From Bradyrhizobium sp. cir1 (GTDB lineage Bacteria; Pseudomonadota; Alphaproteobacteria; Rhizobiales; Xanthobacteraceae): a stretch of DNA of 64,000 nt. The DNA is taken from assembly GCF_014198245.1 (NCBI RefSeq), contig NZ_JACIHE010000009.1, forward strand, positions 124,001 to 188,000. The letters run 5' to 3'. Below the pieces are notes generated by a model that saw only the letters and a program-made list of their open reading frames with translations, ran no database searches and was not told where the DNA came from. How positions within the stretch are numbered: position 1 is the stretch's first letter; every line of letters starts with the position of its first letter. A program made the translations under genes and the position numbers. Shown in pieces: positions 25,855 to 36,258 of the stretch.

Positions 25855-28574
25855 GCGGCGGTATCCAATGCGTGGGTCTGGGCCGGAACCGGCAGACGGA
25901 TGGTGAGGATCGCGCCGCTCCGGTCATTGCGGTTGGCGGCCGAAATCGTGCCCCGCATCGCTTCGACGAAGCCGCGGGAGATCGCGAGCCCGAGGCCCGT
26001 GCCGGGACGGACATGATCGCCCTTCTGCGCACGGTAGAACTTGTCGAACACGCTCTCGAGCTCGTGGGGCGGAATGCCCTCGCCTTCGTCGGCAACCTCC
26101 ACCACCACCTGATCCCGCTCGCGCCGGCTCCGGATCGAGATGGTGGTGTCGGCCAGCGAATATTTCGCCGCGTTGTCGAGCAGGTTGAACAGCACCTGCT
26201 CGAACAGCACCGCATCCAGCTGCAGCATCGGCAGATCGGCGGCCAGCACCAGCTCGACCTTGTGGGCGGTCAGGATCTTGCTGGCGCGGCGCAGCGCGCT
26301 GCCGATGATCTCGCCGAGATCGTGCAATGCCGTGTTGGGCACGATGGCACCGGATTCGAGCTTTGTCATGTCGAGGAGATTGGCGATGAAGCGGTTGAGC
26401 CGCTCGGATTCGTCGATGACGGTTGCGAGCAGATCGCGCTTCTCGGTGTCGGACAAGGCACCGGCGAGATCGCGCATGGTCGAGGCCGCGCCGAGCACGG
26501 AGGCGAGCGGAGTCTTCAGGTCGTGCGAGATCGAGGTCAAGAGCGCCGAGCGCAGCCGCTCGGATTCGACGGTGCGCTTGACGCGATCCATATCCTCGAC
26601 CAGCAGCACGCGCTCGATCGCGAGCGCGCCCTGGTCGACCAGCGCATCCAGCAGCCGGCGCTGATCCGGCGTCAGCAGCGGGCCGGTGCGGTCGTTGTCC
26701 ATGCCGATGACGCCGATCAGGCCGCGCCCGGTGCGCATCGGCAGGAACAGCCGCTTTGCGCCGGGCAGCGTGTCCGATCCGCGACCGGCCGGACGATCGT
26801 TGCTCCAGGCCCAATTGGCGGCGGCAAGATCGGCCTGATCGAGTTCATCCTCCGGCGGATAGCCGGATTTCACCATCAACAGCCCCTCTTCCGGCAGCAG
26901 CAGCACCACGCGGACCTTCAACATCAGCGCGATCTGGTAGGCCGTCGCCCACAGCACATCGTCGAGCGTGGCCGTGCCGGCGAGCTTGCGGCTGAAAGCA
27001 TAGAGCTGCTCGGTCATCCTGATCCGGCCGATCGCCGCATCGGCCTGCGTGCGCACGCGCGCCGCGACATTGGAGACCAGCATCGCAACCACCGTGAACA
27101 GGACAAAGGCGGCGACGTTGGTCGGATCGGTGATCGTGAAGGTGTAGATCGGCGGGATGAAGAAGAAGTTGTAGCAGAGCGACGCCGCCACCGTCGCCAG
27201 CAGGGATGGCCACAAGCCGTAGCGCACGGCCACTGCCACGACCGAGGTCAGCAGCACGAGATCGACGTTCTCGATGCCGAAATAAGGCTGGATCAGCTCG
27301 GCGGCACCAAGACCTACCAGCACGATACCGAGCGCCTTGAGATAGGGCAGCGGATTGAACGGCTCGGATCGCGCTGCGGTCTGCACCGCCGTCTTGGGCA
27401 CCGCCTCTGCGGAGAGCTCGTCGCCGGGGATGACGTGAACGCTGATGTTGCCCGCGCGGCGCACCAGATCATGCACCACCGAGCCGCGCGTCATCTCGAA
27501 CCAGCGCGAGCGGGTCGACTTGCCGATCACGATCTGGGTGACGTTGTTGGCCTGCGCGAAATTGATGAGGTCGTCCGCGATGCGGCGGCCGACGGCGGGA
27601 ATGGTCAAGGCCTCGCCGCCCAGCGATTCCGCGAGCCGCAGCGTATCGGCGAGGCGATCGCGCTCCTCGTCGGACAATTGCAGGGATCGCCGGGTCTCGA
27701 TCGAGATCGCGGTGAATGGCGCATGCAGCCGGTCGGCCAGCCGCTTAGTATAGCGCACGAGGCCTGCGGCACGCGGATCCTCGCTGACACAGACCAGGAT
27801 ACGCTCGCCCGCGGCCCAGGGGCCGGCGATCGCATTGGCCTGCATGTGGGTGAGCAGCTGCTCGTCGACCCGTTCGGCGGTCCGCCGCAGCGCGAGCTCG
27901 CGCAGTGCCGTGAGATTGCCTGGCGAGAAATAATGCTCCAGCGCCCGCTCGGCCTGCTTGGGCACATAGACCTTGCCCTCCTTCAGCCGCTGGATCAGGT
28001 CGTCGGGCGTGAGGTCGATCAGTTCGATCGCATCGGCCCGGTCGAACACCGAATCCGGTACGGTCTCCCGCACCCGCACATGGGTGATCTGGGCGACGAC
28101 GTCATTGAGGCTTTCGATGTGCTGGATATTGACGGCGGTGTAGACGTCGATGCCGTGCGACAGCAGCTCCTCGACGTCGAGATAGCGCTTGGGATGGCGG
28201 CTGCCAGGTGCATTGGTGTGGGCGAGCTCGTCGACCAGCGCGATCTTGGGGCGGCGCGCGATCACGGCGTCGAGGTCCATCTCCTCGACCGTCTGGCCGC
28301 GGTAATCCAGCCTCTTGCGCGGGACCACTTCCAGTCCCCGCACCAGCGCCTCGGTCTCGGCGCGGCCATGGGTCTCGACGAAGCCGACCACGACGTCGAT
28401 GCCGGCCTTGTGCCTGGCGTGAGCGCTCTGCAGCATCTCGTAGGTCTTGCCGACGCCGGGTGCGGCGCCGACGAAGATCTTCAGCTTGCCGCTCGCGCTT
28501 TCCTCTCGGCGCGCAGCTTCCAGCAGCGCCTCGGGAGACGGACGTTGTTCGGGATCGCGGCGCTCTCGGACCAT
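25851..28574 (-). CDS. kdpD: KdpD sensor histidine kinase
   Basis: Membrane sensor for potassium limitation. In its 907 residues: N-terminal KdpD domain with Walker A FVGAAPGVGKTYEML (about 34-48) and DELAHTNAPGSRHPKRY; a universal-stress-protein-like domain (ERILVCVSEDPRA to about residue 385); four membrane helices around 405-505; a GAF-like region; HisKA with the phosphorylated His in SHDLKTPLASVLGA (about 675); and the HATPase N, G1 and G2 boxes (LLDNAAKYS, DEGEGIP, GTGLGLAI). It is complete. It lies downstream of kdpC on the same strand, separated by 237 bases holding a large palindrome, so kdpDE could be read from the kdp promoter or from its own. Confidence 0.96.
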   Translation of the reverse strand: MVRERRDPEQRPSPEALLEAARREESASGKLKIFVGAAPGVGKTYEMLQSAHARHKAGIDVVVGFVETHGRAETEALVRGLEVVPRKRLDYRGQTVEEMDLDAVIARRPKIALVDELAHTNAPGSRHPKRYLDVEELLSHGIDVYTAVNIQHIESLNDVVAQITHVRVRETVPDSVFDRADAIELIDLTPDDLIQRLKEGKVYVPKQAERALEHYFSPGNLTALRELALRRTAERVDEQLLTHMQANAIAGPWAAGERILVCVSEDPRAAGLVRYTKRLADRLHAPFTAISIETRRSLQLSDEERDRLADTLRLAESLGGEALTIPAVGRRIADDLINFAQANNVTQIVIGKSTRSRWFEMTRGSVVHDLVRRAGNISVHVIPGDELSAEAVPKTAVQTAARSEPFNPLPYLKALGIVLVGLGAAELIQPYFGIENVDLVLLTSVVAVAVRYGLWPSLLATVAASLCYNFFFIPPIYTFTITDPTNVAAFVLFTVVAMLVSNVAARVRTQADAAIGRIRMTEQLYAFSRKLAGTATLDDVLWATAYQIALMLKVRVVLLLPEEGLLMVKSGYPPEDELDQADLAAANWAWSNDRPAGRGSDTLPGAKRLFLPMRTGRGLIGVIGMDNDRTGPLLTPDQRRLLDALVDQGALAIERVLLVEDMDRVKRTVESERLRSALLTSISHDLKTPLASVLGAASTMRDLAGALSDTEKRDLLATVIDESERLNRFIANLLDMTKLESGAIVPNTALHDLGEIIGSALRRASKILTAHKVELVLAADLPMLQLDAVLFEQVLFNLLDNAAKYSLADTTISIRSRRERDQVVVEVADEGEGIPPHELESVFDKFYRAQKGDHVRPGTGLGLAISRGFVEAMRGTISAANRNDRSGAILTIRLPVPAQTHALDTAA

Positions 28575-28616
28575 CGGGGCGGTTACGGCTCGTTAGGTTG
28601 TTCGCCTGCCTCTTCG

Positions 28617-28760
28617 CCTCTCCCCGCCTGCGGGGAGAGGCCGAAATTCAAGTGCAGCTTGAATTTCGGGTGAGGGGGAGCCTCCACGAGTCCAAATGTC
28701 ACCGTCCTTGCGGAGACTCCCCCTCACCCCAACCCTCTCCCCGCAAGCGGGGAGAGGGAG
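28617..28760. repeat. Intergenic palindromic repeat, family 4 (CTCTCCCCGC arms), copy A
   Basis: Outer arms CCTCTCCCCGCCTGCGGGGA and CTCTCCCCGCAAGCGGGGAG are each short palindromes. Inner arms GTGAGGGGGAG and CTCCCCCTCAC pair with each other, and GAAATTCAAG with CTTGAATTTC makes another stem. It lies between kdpC and kdpD and could attenuate read-through from kdpFABC into kdpDE. Related to the copy at 43774-43882. Confidence 0.88.
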
Positions 28761-28811
28761 AAAAAGGCTTCGCCCCGAATATAACCATCCGGGCACTGCG
28801 AGCCTAGACCG

Positions 28812-29417
28812 CTACTTGGCGGCGGCGCGATCGAGCGCGAGGTTCAATGCCAATACGTTAACGCGGGGTTCGCCCAGCAGGCCGAGCAAACGGCCCTGAA
28901 CGTTGGCAGCCACGATCTGCTTCACCGCGTCCTGCGGCATATTCCGGGCCTTGGCAACGCGCGGCACCTGGAATTCGGCGGCTTCCGGTGAGATGTCGGG
29001 GTCGAGGCCGCTGGCAGAAGTGGTGACCAGGTCGACCGGCACCGGCGCATTCGGGTTCTCGGCCTTGAGCTTGTCCACATCCTCCTTCAGCCGGTCGGCC
29101 AGCGCCTTGCTGGTCGGGCCGAGGTTGGAGCCGCCCGAATTGGCGGCGTTGTAGGGCGCCGAAACCGTCTTGGTCGAATCATTCGGGTCCGGGGCCAGCG
29201 TCGCCGAGGGGCGGCCGTGGAAGTACTTGTCCTCCTTGAACTCCTGCCCGATCAGGGCGGAGCCGATCACCTTGCCGTCCTTCTCGATCAGGCTGCCCTG
29301 TGCCTTGGCGGGAAACAGCGCGCCGGCGATGCCGGTCATGGCGAGCGGGTAGGCCAGGCCCGTGATGGCGGTAAGCACCAGCAAGAGGACGATGGCGGGG
29401 CGGATTTCTCTGAGCAT
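28812..29417 (-). CDS. kdpC: Potassium-transporting ATPase subunit C
   Basis: Accessory subunit of KdpFABC. The 201-residue protein has a single N-terminal membrane helix (AIVLLLVLTAITGLAYPLAMTG region), then GSALIGQEF and YFHGRPSA, SNLGPTSKAL and a C-terminal half with GLDPDISPEAA, PRVAKARNM and EPRVNVLALN, all conserved in KdpC. It follows kdpB after 58 bases. The ATG at 29417 is the first codon of the conserved N-terminal helix. Length is typical. Confidence 0.96.
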   Translation of the reverse strand: MLREIRPAIVLLLVLTAITGLAYPLAMTGIAGALFPAKAQGSLIEKDGKVIGSALIGQEFKEDKYFHGRPSATLAPDPNDSTKTVSAPYNAANSGGSNLGPTSKALADRLKEDVDKLKAENPNAPVPVDLVTTSASGLDPDISPEAAEFQVPRVAKARNMPQDAVKQIVAANVQGRLLGLLGEPRVNVLALNLALDRAAAK

Positions 29418-29475
29418 GTTACGTCTCCTAAGTCTTCGTCATCGTGCGGGGCGCCGTGCGTCCCGCACGTGACGA

Positions 29476-31593
<2,118 letters not shown>

Positions 31594-31617
31594 GGAGGTC
31601 ACTCCGAAAGAGCTGGA

Positions 31618-33321
31618 TCAGAAGACGTTGCCGGCGTTCATCGCCAGATGCTCGACGATGGGGCCGAGCGCGAGCGCGGGGAAGAAGGTCAGGCCGCCCA
31701 TGATCAGGATGACGCCGACGACGAGGCCGACGAACAGGCCCCCGGTGGTCGGGAACGTACCCATCGACGGCGGGATGGATTTCTTGGCGGCGAGCGAGCC
31801 CGCGATCGCCATCGCCGGGACGATCATCAGGAAGCGGCCGACGAACATCGCCGATGCGCCCGTCAGGTTATAGAACAGGGTGTTCCCGGTCAGACCCGCG
31901 AAGGCCGAACCGTTGTTTCCGGTCTGCGAGGAATAGGCATAGAGCACTTCCGAGAAGCCGTGCGGACCCGCGTTCGCCATCGAGGCAACGCCCGTGGGAA
32001 GCACGACCGCCACGGCCGACCAGCCCAGGATCATCAGCGGCAGGATCAGGATCGCGAGCATCGCCATCTTGACTTCCCGCGCCTCGATCTTCTTGCCGAC
32101 ATATTCCGGCGTGCGGCCGACCATCAGGCCTGCGACAAAGATCGCGAGCACGACGAACAGCAGCATGCCGTACATGCCGGCGCCGACGCCGCCGACGATG
32201 ATCTCGCCGAGCTCAATGTTGATCAGCGGGATCATGCCGCCGAGCGCGGTGAAGCTATCATGCATGGCGTTCACGGCGCCGCACGAGGCGGCGGTGGTGA
32301 TCACGGCGAACAGCGAGGAAGCAACAATGCCGAAGCGGACTTCCTTGCCCTCCATGTTGCCGCCGGTCAGCCCCAGCGCCTGCAGCGTCGAGGTGCCCTG
32401 AGCTTCCGCCCAGTAGGCGACGGCAACGCCCGCGATGAACAGCACGCCCATCACGGCGAGGATCGCCCAGCCTTGGCGCTGGTTGCCGACCATGCGGCCG
32501 AACACGTTGGTGAGCGCCGCGCCGAGCACGAAGATCGACAGCATCTGCACGAAGTTCGAGAGCGCGGTCGGGTTCTCGAAGGGATGCGCCGCATTGGCAT
32601 TGAAGAAGCCGCCGCCATTGGTGCCGAGCATCTTGATCGCAACCTGCGAGGCAACCGGGCCGACCGCGATGGTCTGCTTGGCGCCCTCGAGCGTAGTCGC
32701 TTCGACGTAGTCCCCAAGCGTTTGCGGCATGCCCTGCCAGACCAGGAACAGCGTGAACACGACACAGATCGGCAGCAGGACATAGAGCGTGCAGCGGGTC
32801 ACATCGACCCAGAAGTTGCCGACCGTGCGCATGGACGCGCGGGAAAAGCCGCGGATCAGGGCAACCGCTAGCACGATGCCGGTCGCCGCCGACAGGAAGT
32901 TCTGATGCGTCAGGCCGACCATCTGGACGAGATAGGACAGCGTGCTTTCGCCGCCGTAGTTCTGCCAGTTGGTGTTGGTGATGAAGGAGATCGCGGTGTT
33001 GAAGGAGAGATCCTCGGCGACCGCGGACTGCCCGGCCGGATTGAAGGGCAACATGGCCTGCAGCCGCATCAGCCCATAGATGATGAGGAAACCGCCGACG
33101 TGGAACAGGAGCATCGCGACCGTGTAGGTCACCCAATGCTGCTCGCGCTTCTCATCGACGCCGGAAATCCAGTAGATGCCGGCTTCGATGGGCCGCAGAA
33201 CCGGCGACAGGAACGTGCGCTCGCCGTTGAAGACGCGCGTCATGTAGCCGCCGACCGGCTTTGTCAGCGCGACGATGATCGCGCAGTAGAGAATGATTTG
33301 GAGCCAACCGATCACAGTCAT
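31618..33321 (-). CDS. kdpA: Potassium-transporting ATPase subunit A
   Basis: Potassium-binding, channel-like subunit of the Kdp pump. The 567-residue polytopic protein begins MTVIGWLQIILYCAIIVALT, followed by the selectivity-filter neighbourhoods TNTNWQNYGGE, GTNGGGFFNANAAHPFENP and QTGNNGSAFAGLTGNT, and ends in MNAGNVF. Each filter region matches the family, so the pump should be functional. Its ATG is only 4 bases after the stop of a 34-codon hydrophobic reading frame, which itself follows kdpF. Confidence 0.97.
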   Translation of the reverse strand: MTVIGWLQIILYCAIIVALTKPVGGYMTRVFNGERTFLSPVLRPIEAGIYWISGVDEKREQHWVTYTVAMLLFHVGGFLIIYGLMRLQAMLPFNPAGQSAVAEDLSFNTAISFITNTNWQNYGGESTLSYLVQMVGLTHQNFLSAATGIVLAVALIRGFSRASMRTVGNFWVDVTRCTLYVLLPICVVFTLFLVWQGMPQTLGDYVEATTLEGAKQTIAVGPVASQVAIKMLGTNGGGFFNANAAHPFENPTALSNFVQMLSIFVLGAALTNVFGRMVGNQRQGWAILAVMGVLFIAGVAVAYWAEAQGTSTLQALGLTGGNMEGKEVRFGIVASSLFAVITTAASCGAVNAMHDSFTALGGMIPLINIELGEIIVGGVGAGMYGMLLFVVLAIFVAGLMVGRTPEYVGKKIEAREVKMAMLAILILPLMILGWSAVAVVLPTGVASMANAGPHGFSEVLYAYSSQTGNNGSAFAGLTGNTLFYNLTGASAMFVGRFLMIVPAMAIAGSLAAKKSIPPSMGTFPTTGGLFVGLVVGVILIMGGLTFFPALALGPIVEHLAMNAGNVF

Positions 33322-33325
33322 GGCA

Positions 33326-33430
33326 TTAACCCTTCAAGCATTGTGTCCGGCGCAAAAGCGGCAGGAGCAGCGCAAGCAGGCCAGCGACGAGCACGGCGTC
33401 GGCCAGCAGCAATTCAAGTAGCAGCAGCAC
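33326..33430 (-). CDS. Putative 34-residue single-helix membrane peptide between kdpF and kdpA
   Basis: A GTG-initiated frame of 34 codons. It is leucine-rich (LLLLELLLADAVLVAGLLAL then LLPLLRRTQCLKG), predicting one membrane helix followed by a positive Arg-Arg tail. It starts two codons after the kdpF stop in the same frame and ends 4 bases before the kdpA ATG, whose ribosome site lies in its last codons. The position is that of an operonic gene, not random filler. It is not KdpF by sequence; I do not recognise it. It could be an extra small subunit or a translated leader coupling kdpF and kdpA. Codon choice (many CTG/GCC) suits the genome, but a frame this short can arise by chance. Confidence 0.5.
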   Translation of the reverse strand: MLLLLELLLADAVLVAGLLALLLPLLRRTQCLKG

Positions 33431-33433
33431 GGG

Positions 33434-33523
33434 TCAGAACCGCTCGGGCCGCAGCAGCGCGTAGGTGAGGTAGAACAGGAGGCCGAACGAGACGGCGCCG
33501 GCGAGCGCATAATCGAAGATCAT
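33434..33523 (-). CDS. kdpF: KdpF, small stabilising subunit of the Kdp ATPase
   Basis: A 29-residue peptide, MIFDYALAGAVSFGLLFYLT followed by YALLRPERF: one membrane helix with the conserved YALLRPE-x-F C-terminus of KdpF. KdpF stabilises the KdpABC complex in the membrane. The ATG is preceded by CGGAG 10 bases upstream. It is too short for many gene finders but unmistakable by motif and by its place ahead of kdpA. Confidence 0.92.
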   Translation of the reverse strand: MIFDYALAGAVSFGLLFYLTYALLRPERF

Positions 33524-33534
33524 GGTATGCTCCG

Positions 33535-33618
33535 TCACAGCCGTTCGCAGGCGTAGGTGTAGCCGATCGCAAGGGCGAACAAAGCGAAGCCCAGCGCCAG
33601 CATCAGAATGTCCATCAT
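33535..33618 (-). CDS. Putative 27-residue membrane peptide, first gene of the kdp operon
   Basis: Reads MMDILMLALGFALFALAIGY then TYACERL: a single hydrophobic helix ending in a short charged tail, similar in layout to KdpF but without its YALLRPE motif. AGGAG lies 8 bases before the first ATG (33618), and kdpF begins 11 bases after the stop. The strong ribosome site and the spacing support translation. Function is unknown; it may be a KdpF-like stabiliser or a potassium-system microprotein. Confidence 0.65.
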   Translation of the reverse strand: MMDILMLALGFALFALAIGYTYACERL

Positions 33619-33783
33619 GGAGATGCTCCTCAATACGAGACGATATCCGGCATTGCCTGTCTCTGGATTCCCGGTCGGCCGCTTGCTGCGAGCAAATGCA
33701 ACACGTGTCTCCCCGACCGGGAACTTCACCGCGCTGAAGTGCCATTGCGCACATAGGTTTTCGAGGTGAGGCCTCTGGCGACG

Positions 33784-33800
33784 TTATAGGAATCTCATAA
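33784..33800 (-). promoter_or_regulatory. KdpE-like box A, upstream of kdp
   Basis: On the minus strand TTATGA-GATTC-CTATAA: two six-base half-sites repeated head to tail with an 11-base period, the geometry bound by OmpR/KdpE-family dimers. It is 166 bases upstream of the first kdp microprotein and faces box B in the same 516-base gene-free region (33619-34134). Nothing else in that region was recognisable to me apart from boxes A and B. Confidence 0.6.
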
Positions 33801-34024
33801 AGGCCGGGACGTCGTGCCATCCTGCATGTGACACCGACGGCGCATTCCGGGAGCACGCCCCTGGCAGGCGGTGCAGCGACGCAATTCACCGACGGCTTTG
33901 CCGCCCGTTGATACGGCAGGCCGCAGCCCAGGTCTTTTCAAAACGCCCTGCTTCTATAAGCCTCCACCTTCGGCGGAGACGACAGTCGAGACTCTGTCGG
34001 TCTTACCCGGAAGAATCCGGGCAC

Positions 34025-34041
34025 TTATGACATCCCTATAT
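34025..34041 (+). promoter_or_regulatory. KdpE-like box B, upstream of the 154-residue protein gene
   Basis: TTATGA-CATCC-CTATAT, the same 11-base direct repeat as box A on the opposite strand. It is 94 bases before the ATG at 34135. Boxes C and D lie at nearly the same distance from their genes. Confidence 0.6.
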
Positions 34042-34134
34042 CTCTCGCCCGCTCCTCATCTCGCTTTCAAATGTCCTTCCCGCCATCTTGGAGAGGCCGG
34101 CCGACTGACCGACGCCAATTCCAGGAGGCCTGAC

Positions 34135-34599
34135 ATGACCGCGGTTCTGCGACACAACGATCCACCGTCGCTCGGCAGCCGCTTGCGCAATACGCAGGCG
34201 ATGACGCGACCGCTGATGCTCGATATCGTCAAGGCGTGCCGGCGCTTCCCGTCGCTGGGCCGGAGCGAGCGCACGGCGCGCGTCATGCGCCTGATCGATG
34301 CGGAAGCCTGGACCGATGCGGCGCTGGCACTGACGGAACTGGAGCTGCCGATGTGGCGGGTCCGCCGCATCGCCTATGACGAGGGCGAGTGGCACTGCGC
34401 GCTCTCGCGCGAGCGCGAGCTGCCGGATTGGCTCGATGCTGCCGTCGAGGGATGCCACGGCGACCTGGCGATCGCCCTGCTCTCGGCTTTCGTCGAGGTC
34501 CAGGCGCTCGCCGCGGAAGCGTCGCGGCCGAGCGTTCCCACTGTGCGCCCTGCCCCGGATTCGCTCTACGAGCCGGTTGCCTGCGAGAACTTCAGCTAA
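34135..34599 (+). CDS. Hypothetical protein, 154 residues
   Basis: No family recognised. The protein starts MTAVLRHNDPPSLGSRLRN; the middle is helical (ARVMRLIDAEAWTDAALALTELEL), followed by a short WRVRRIAYDEGEWHCALSR segment and an alanine-rich helix (LAIALLSAFVEVQALAAEAS). No signal peptide or membrane helix. The ATG at 34135 has AGGAGG 9 bases upstream; the frame is open to 33871 but the extra residues run through the control region. The KdpE-like box 94 bases upstream suggests co-regulation with kdp. The ordinary codon use and clear ribosome site make it a real gene. Confidence 0.75.
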   Translation: MTAVLRHNDPPSLGSRLRNTQAMTRPLMLDIVKACRRFPSLGRSERTARVMRLIDAEAWTDAALALTELELPMWRVRRIAYDEGEWHCALSRERELPDWLDAAVEGCHGDLAIALLSAFVEVQALAAEASRPSVPTVRPAPDSLYEPVACENFS

Positions 34600-34668
34600 G
34601 CCAGCCGGACAGGTTCGCTCCTTGCCGCGCAACCGTCGAACACATCGCGGGCCCTGAGCCCGGCGCGG

Positions 34669-34902
34669 GTGATCGCGCGCTTCGCCGTGCGCGTCGTCCT
34701 GCTCGGAGCCTTTGCAGCGTTCGGCAGCATCGGCTTCGGCCGCAGCCTCGCCACCCTGCTCTGGATGTCGACCATCCTCTGCGTCGCCGTCGCGTTTTTC
34801 AGGCGCGAGCAGCTGTTTGGCGCCGTTCTCAATCATTGGGACGAATGCGCGGCATTCGGCGCGCTGTTCGCGCTGGTTCACCTTGTCAACGAGCAAGGCT
34901 GA
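34669..34902 (+). CDS. Small membrane protein, 77 residues
   Basis: Starts at a GTG and reads MIARFAVRVVLLGAFAAFGS, with a second hydrophobic stretch (LATLLWMSTILCVAVAFF) and a third (ECAAFGALFALVHLVN): two or three membrane helices, no recognised family. It follows the 154-residue protein by 69 bases on the same strand and so may share its promoter and box B. The start is uncertain because no strong ribosome site precedes the GTG. A KdpE-like box follows the gene. Confidence 0.6.
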   Translation: MIARFAVRVVLLGAFAAFGSIGFGRSLATLLWMSTILCVAVAFFRREQLFGAVLNHWDECAAFGALFALVHLVNEQG

Positions 34903-34912
34903 ACAGGAAGCT

Positions 34913-34929
34913 TTATGAGCTTCCTATGA
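34913..34929 (+). promoter_or_regulatory. KdpE-like box C, upstream of the 84-residue FIGRNR protein
   Basis: TTATGA-GCTTC-CTATGA, an 11-base direct repeat with both half-sites nearly identical. It is 106 bases before the GTG at 35035. Confidence 0.6.
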
Positions 34930-35034
34930 GATCGCCACAGCGCCTCACTCGAAATCATATTCGCTTGAACAGATATTGATCGAACGGTTGCGAGCTCGCG
35001 CCCGCCACCGCTGTCAATCGGAAGGAATACATCC

Positions 35035-35289
35035 GTGAAACTCGTCGAACCTCCCTCGTGCAGTTCCCCTTCAACCATCGTCTTCATCGGCCGCAACCGC
35101 AGGGGACAATGGGTTGCGCAGGAGCAGAACGGCCTCTATGGCGGCCTGTTCGTCAGCCGCGCCCAGGCTGTCAAATACGCACTGTTCGAGAACGGACAGC
35201 ATCCTGAGACCATCGTCGAGCTGCCGCGAGAGCTCGAGCTCGACATGGGCAGGCGCCCCGACATCATCGTCTCGCAGCGCGCCGCCTGA
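35035..35289 (+). CDS. Small FIGRNR-motif protein (paralogue 1), 84 residues
   Basis: Unknown function. GTG start preceded by GGAAGGAA. The core, FIGRNRRGQWVAQEQNG then YGGLFVSRAQAVKYAL, recurs in the protein at 36975-37367 (FIGRNRAGLWVAREANG, VGGLFLFKSSAVDFA). The pair share a two-strand-plus-helix pattern, with an acidic ELELDMG or FELDVEN strand downstream. There is no membrane helix; the fold looks like a small alpha/beta ligand or regulatory domain. It starts downstream of KdpE-like box C and is followed after 24 bases by the DapA-like gene, so the two are probably co-transcribed. Confidence 0.8.
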   Translation: MKLVEPPSCSSPSTIVFIGRNRRGQWVAQEQNGLYGGLFVSRAQAVKYALFENGQHPETIVELPRELELDMGRRPDIIVSQRAA

Positions 35290-35313
35290 GCCGGCGCCAA
35301 CAGGCGACATACC

Positions 35314-36231
35314 ATGTTCATCCCTCCCTCAGCCTGGTTCACCGGCTTCATTCCGGACCTGCCGACGCCGTTCAACGCGGCTGACGCGATCGATGTCGAG
35401 GCGTTCGCCGCGCTCTGCGAGCGCCAGGTCGCGGCCGGTGTGCCCGCAATCGTTGTCTGCGAGACGGCCGGTGAGGCGCCGACGCTCTCCCCGGCCGAGC
35501 AGGAGCTCATCATCCGCACCGCGGTCGAGGCTGCCCGCGGCCGCGTGCGGATCGTCGCAGGCGCGATGTCGAATGCCACCAGCCACGCCATCGAACTTGC
35601 GCGGCGTGCGGAAGCGGCTGGCGCCGACGCCGTCATGGCGGTGGTGCCCGCCTACAACAAGCCGATGCAGGAGGGCATGCTCGCGCATTTCCGCGCCATC
35701 GCCGGCGCGATCGGCCTTCCCGTGATCCTGCACGACGTTCCCTCTCGCACGCTGCGCCCGCTCGCCGACGAAACGCTTCTGCGTCTCGTCGAATCCCGCC
35801 AGTTCGTCGGCCTGTGCGACGCAAGCGCCGACATCACCCGCCCGATGCGCCTGAACCGGCTGCTGCCGGCCGGCTTTCGCCTGCTCTCGGGCGACGACGT
35901 CACCGCCTTCGGCACCATCACAAGCGGCGGCGACGGCGCGATCTCGGAAGTCTCCAACATCGCCCCCGATCTGTGCCGCACGATCTTCTCGCAGGTCAGG
36001 CAAGGCCGCCTGCAGTCGGCACGATACCTGCACAAGCGCCTCATCCCACTCATCGCCTGCCTCTCCAAGGACAGCCCGGCGGCGCTCAAGAGCGCCCTGA
36101 GCGTGCTGGGTCTGATGTCGCCGGCGACAAGGCTGCCGATCGTGCCGCTGGACGCGGCCGCGCACAGGGAGCTGGTGCGGGCCTTCGCCGCGATCGCCGA
36201 CGAGGAGCTGATCGACAGCGTCGGCGCCTGA
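35314..36231 (+). CDS. DapA/NAL-family protein lacking the Schiff-base lysine
   Basis: A 305-residue TIM-barrel protein of the dihydrodipicolinate synthase / N-acetylneuraminate lyase family: IPDLPTPFN start, CETAGEAPTLS for the usual GTTGE-x-x-TL motif, VVPAYNKPMQEGMLAHF, VILHDVPSRT, and LLSGDDVTAFGTITSGGDGAISEVSN. The catalytic segment that reads GIKEAsGD in family members is GLCDASAD here, placing Cys168 where the Schiff-base lysine should be. The protein therefore should not do classical aldolase chemistry. The Tyr of the YNKP motif is kept. It follows the FIGRNR protein by 24 bases. True dapA is presumably elsewhere. It may be a pseudo-enzyme, a sensor or a lyase with another mechanism. 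Confidence 0.85.
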   Translation: MFIPPSAWFTGFIPDLPTPFNAADAIDVEAFAALCERQVAAGVPAIVVCETAGEAPTLSPAEQELIIRTAVEAARGRVRIVAGAMSNATSHAIELARRAEAAGADAVMAVVPAYNKPMQEGMLAHFRAIAGAIGLPVILHDVPSRTLRPLADETLLRLVESRQFVGLCDASADITRPMRLNRLLPAGFRLLSGDDVTAFGTITSGGDGAISEVSNIAPDLCRTIFSQVRQGRLQSARYLHKRLIPLIACLSKDSPAALKSALSVLGLMSPATRLPIVPLDAAAHRELVRAFAAIADEELIDSVGA

Positions 36232-36258
36232 GGCCCCGCGCTGCCGTTCGGATATCGC

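Noticed and set aside
33724..33750. Stress-type GGAAC promoter in the kdp upstream region
   Set aside because: GGAAC occurs at about 33719-33723, but no GTT or TT follows at 17-19 bases.
33784..33800. FixK/Fnr-type box upstream of kdp and the small genes
   Set aside because: FixK sites are inverted TTGAT-N4-ATCAA. The element here is a direct repeat TTATGA-N5-CTATAA and has no dyad symmetry.
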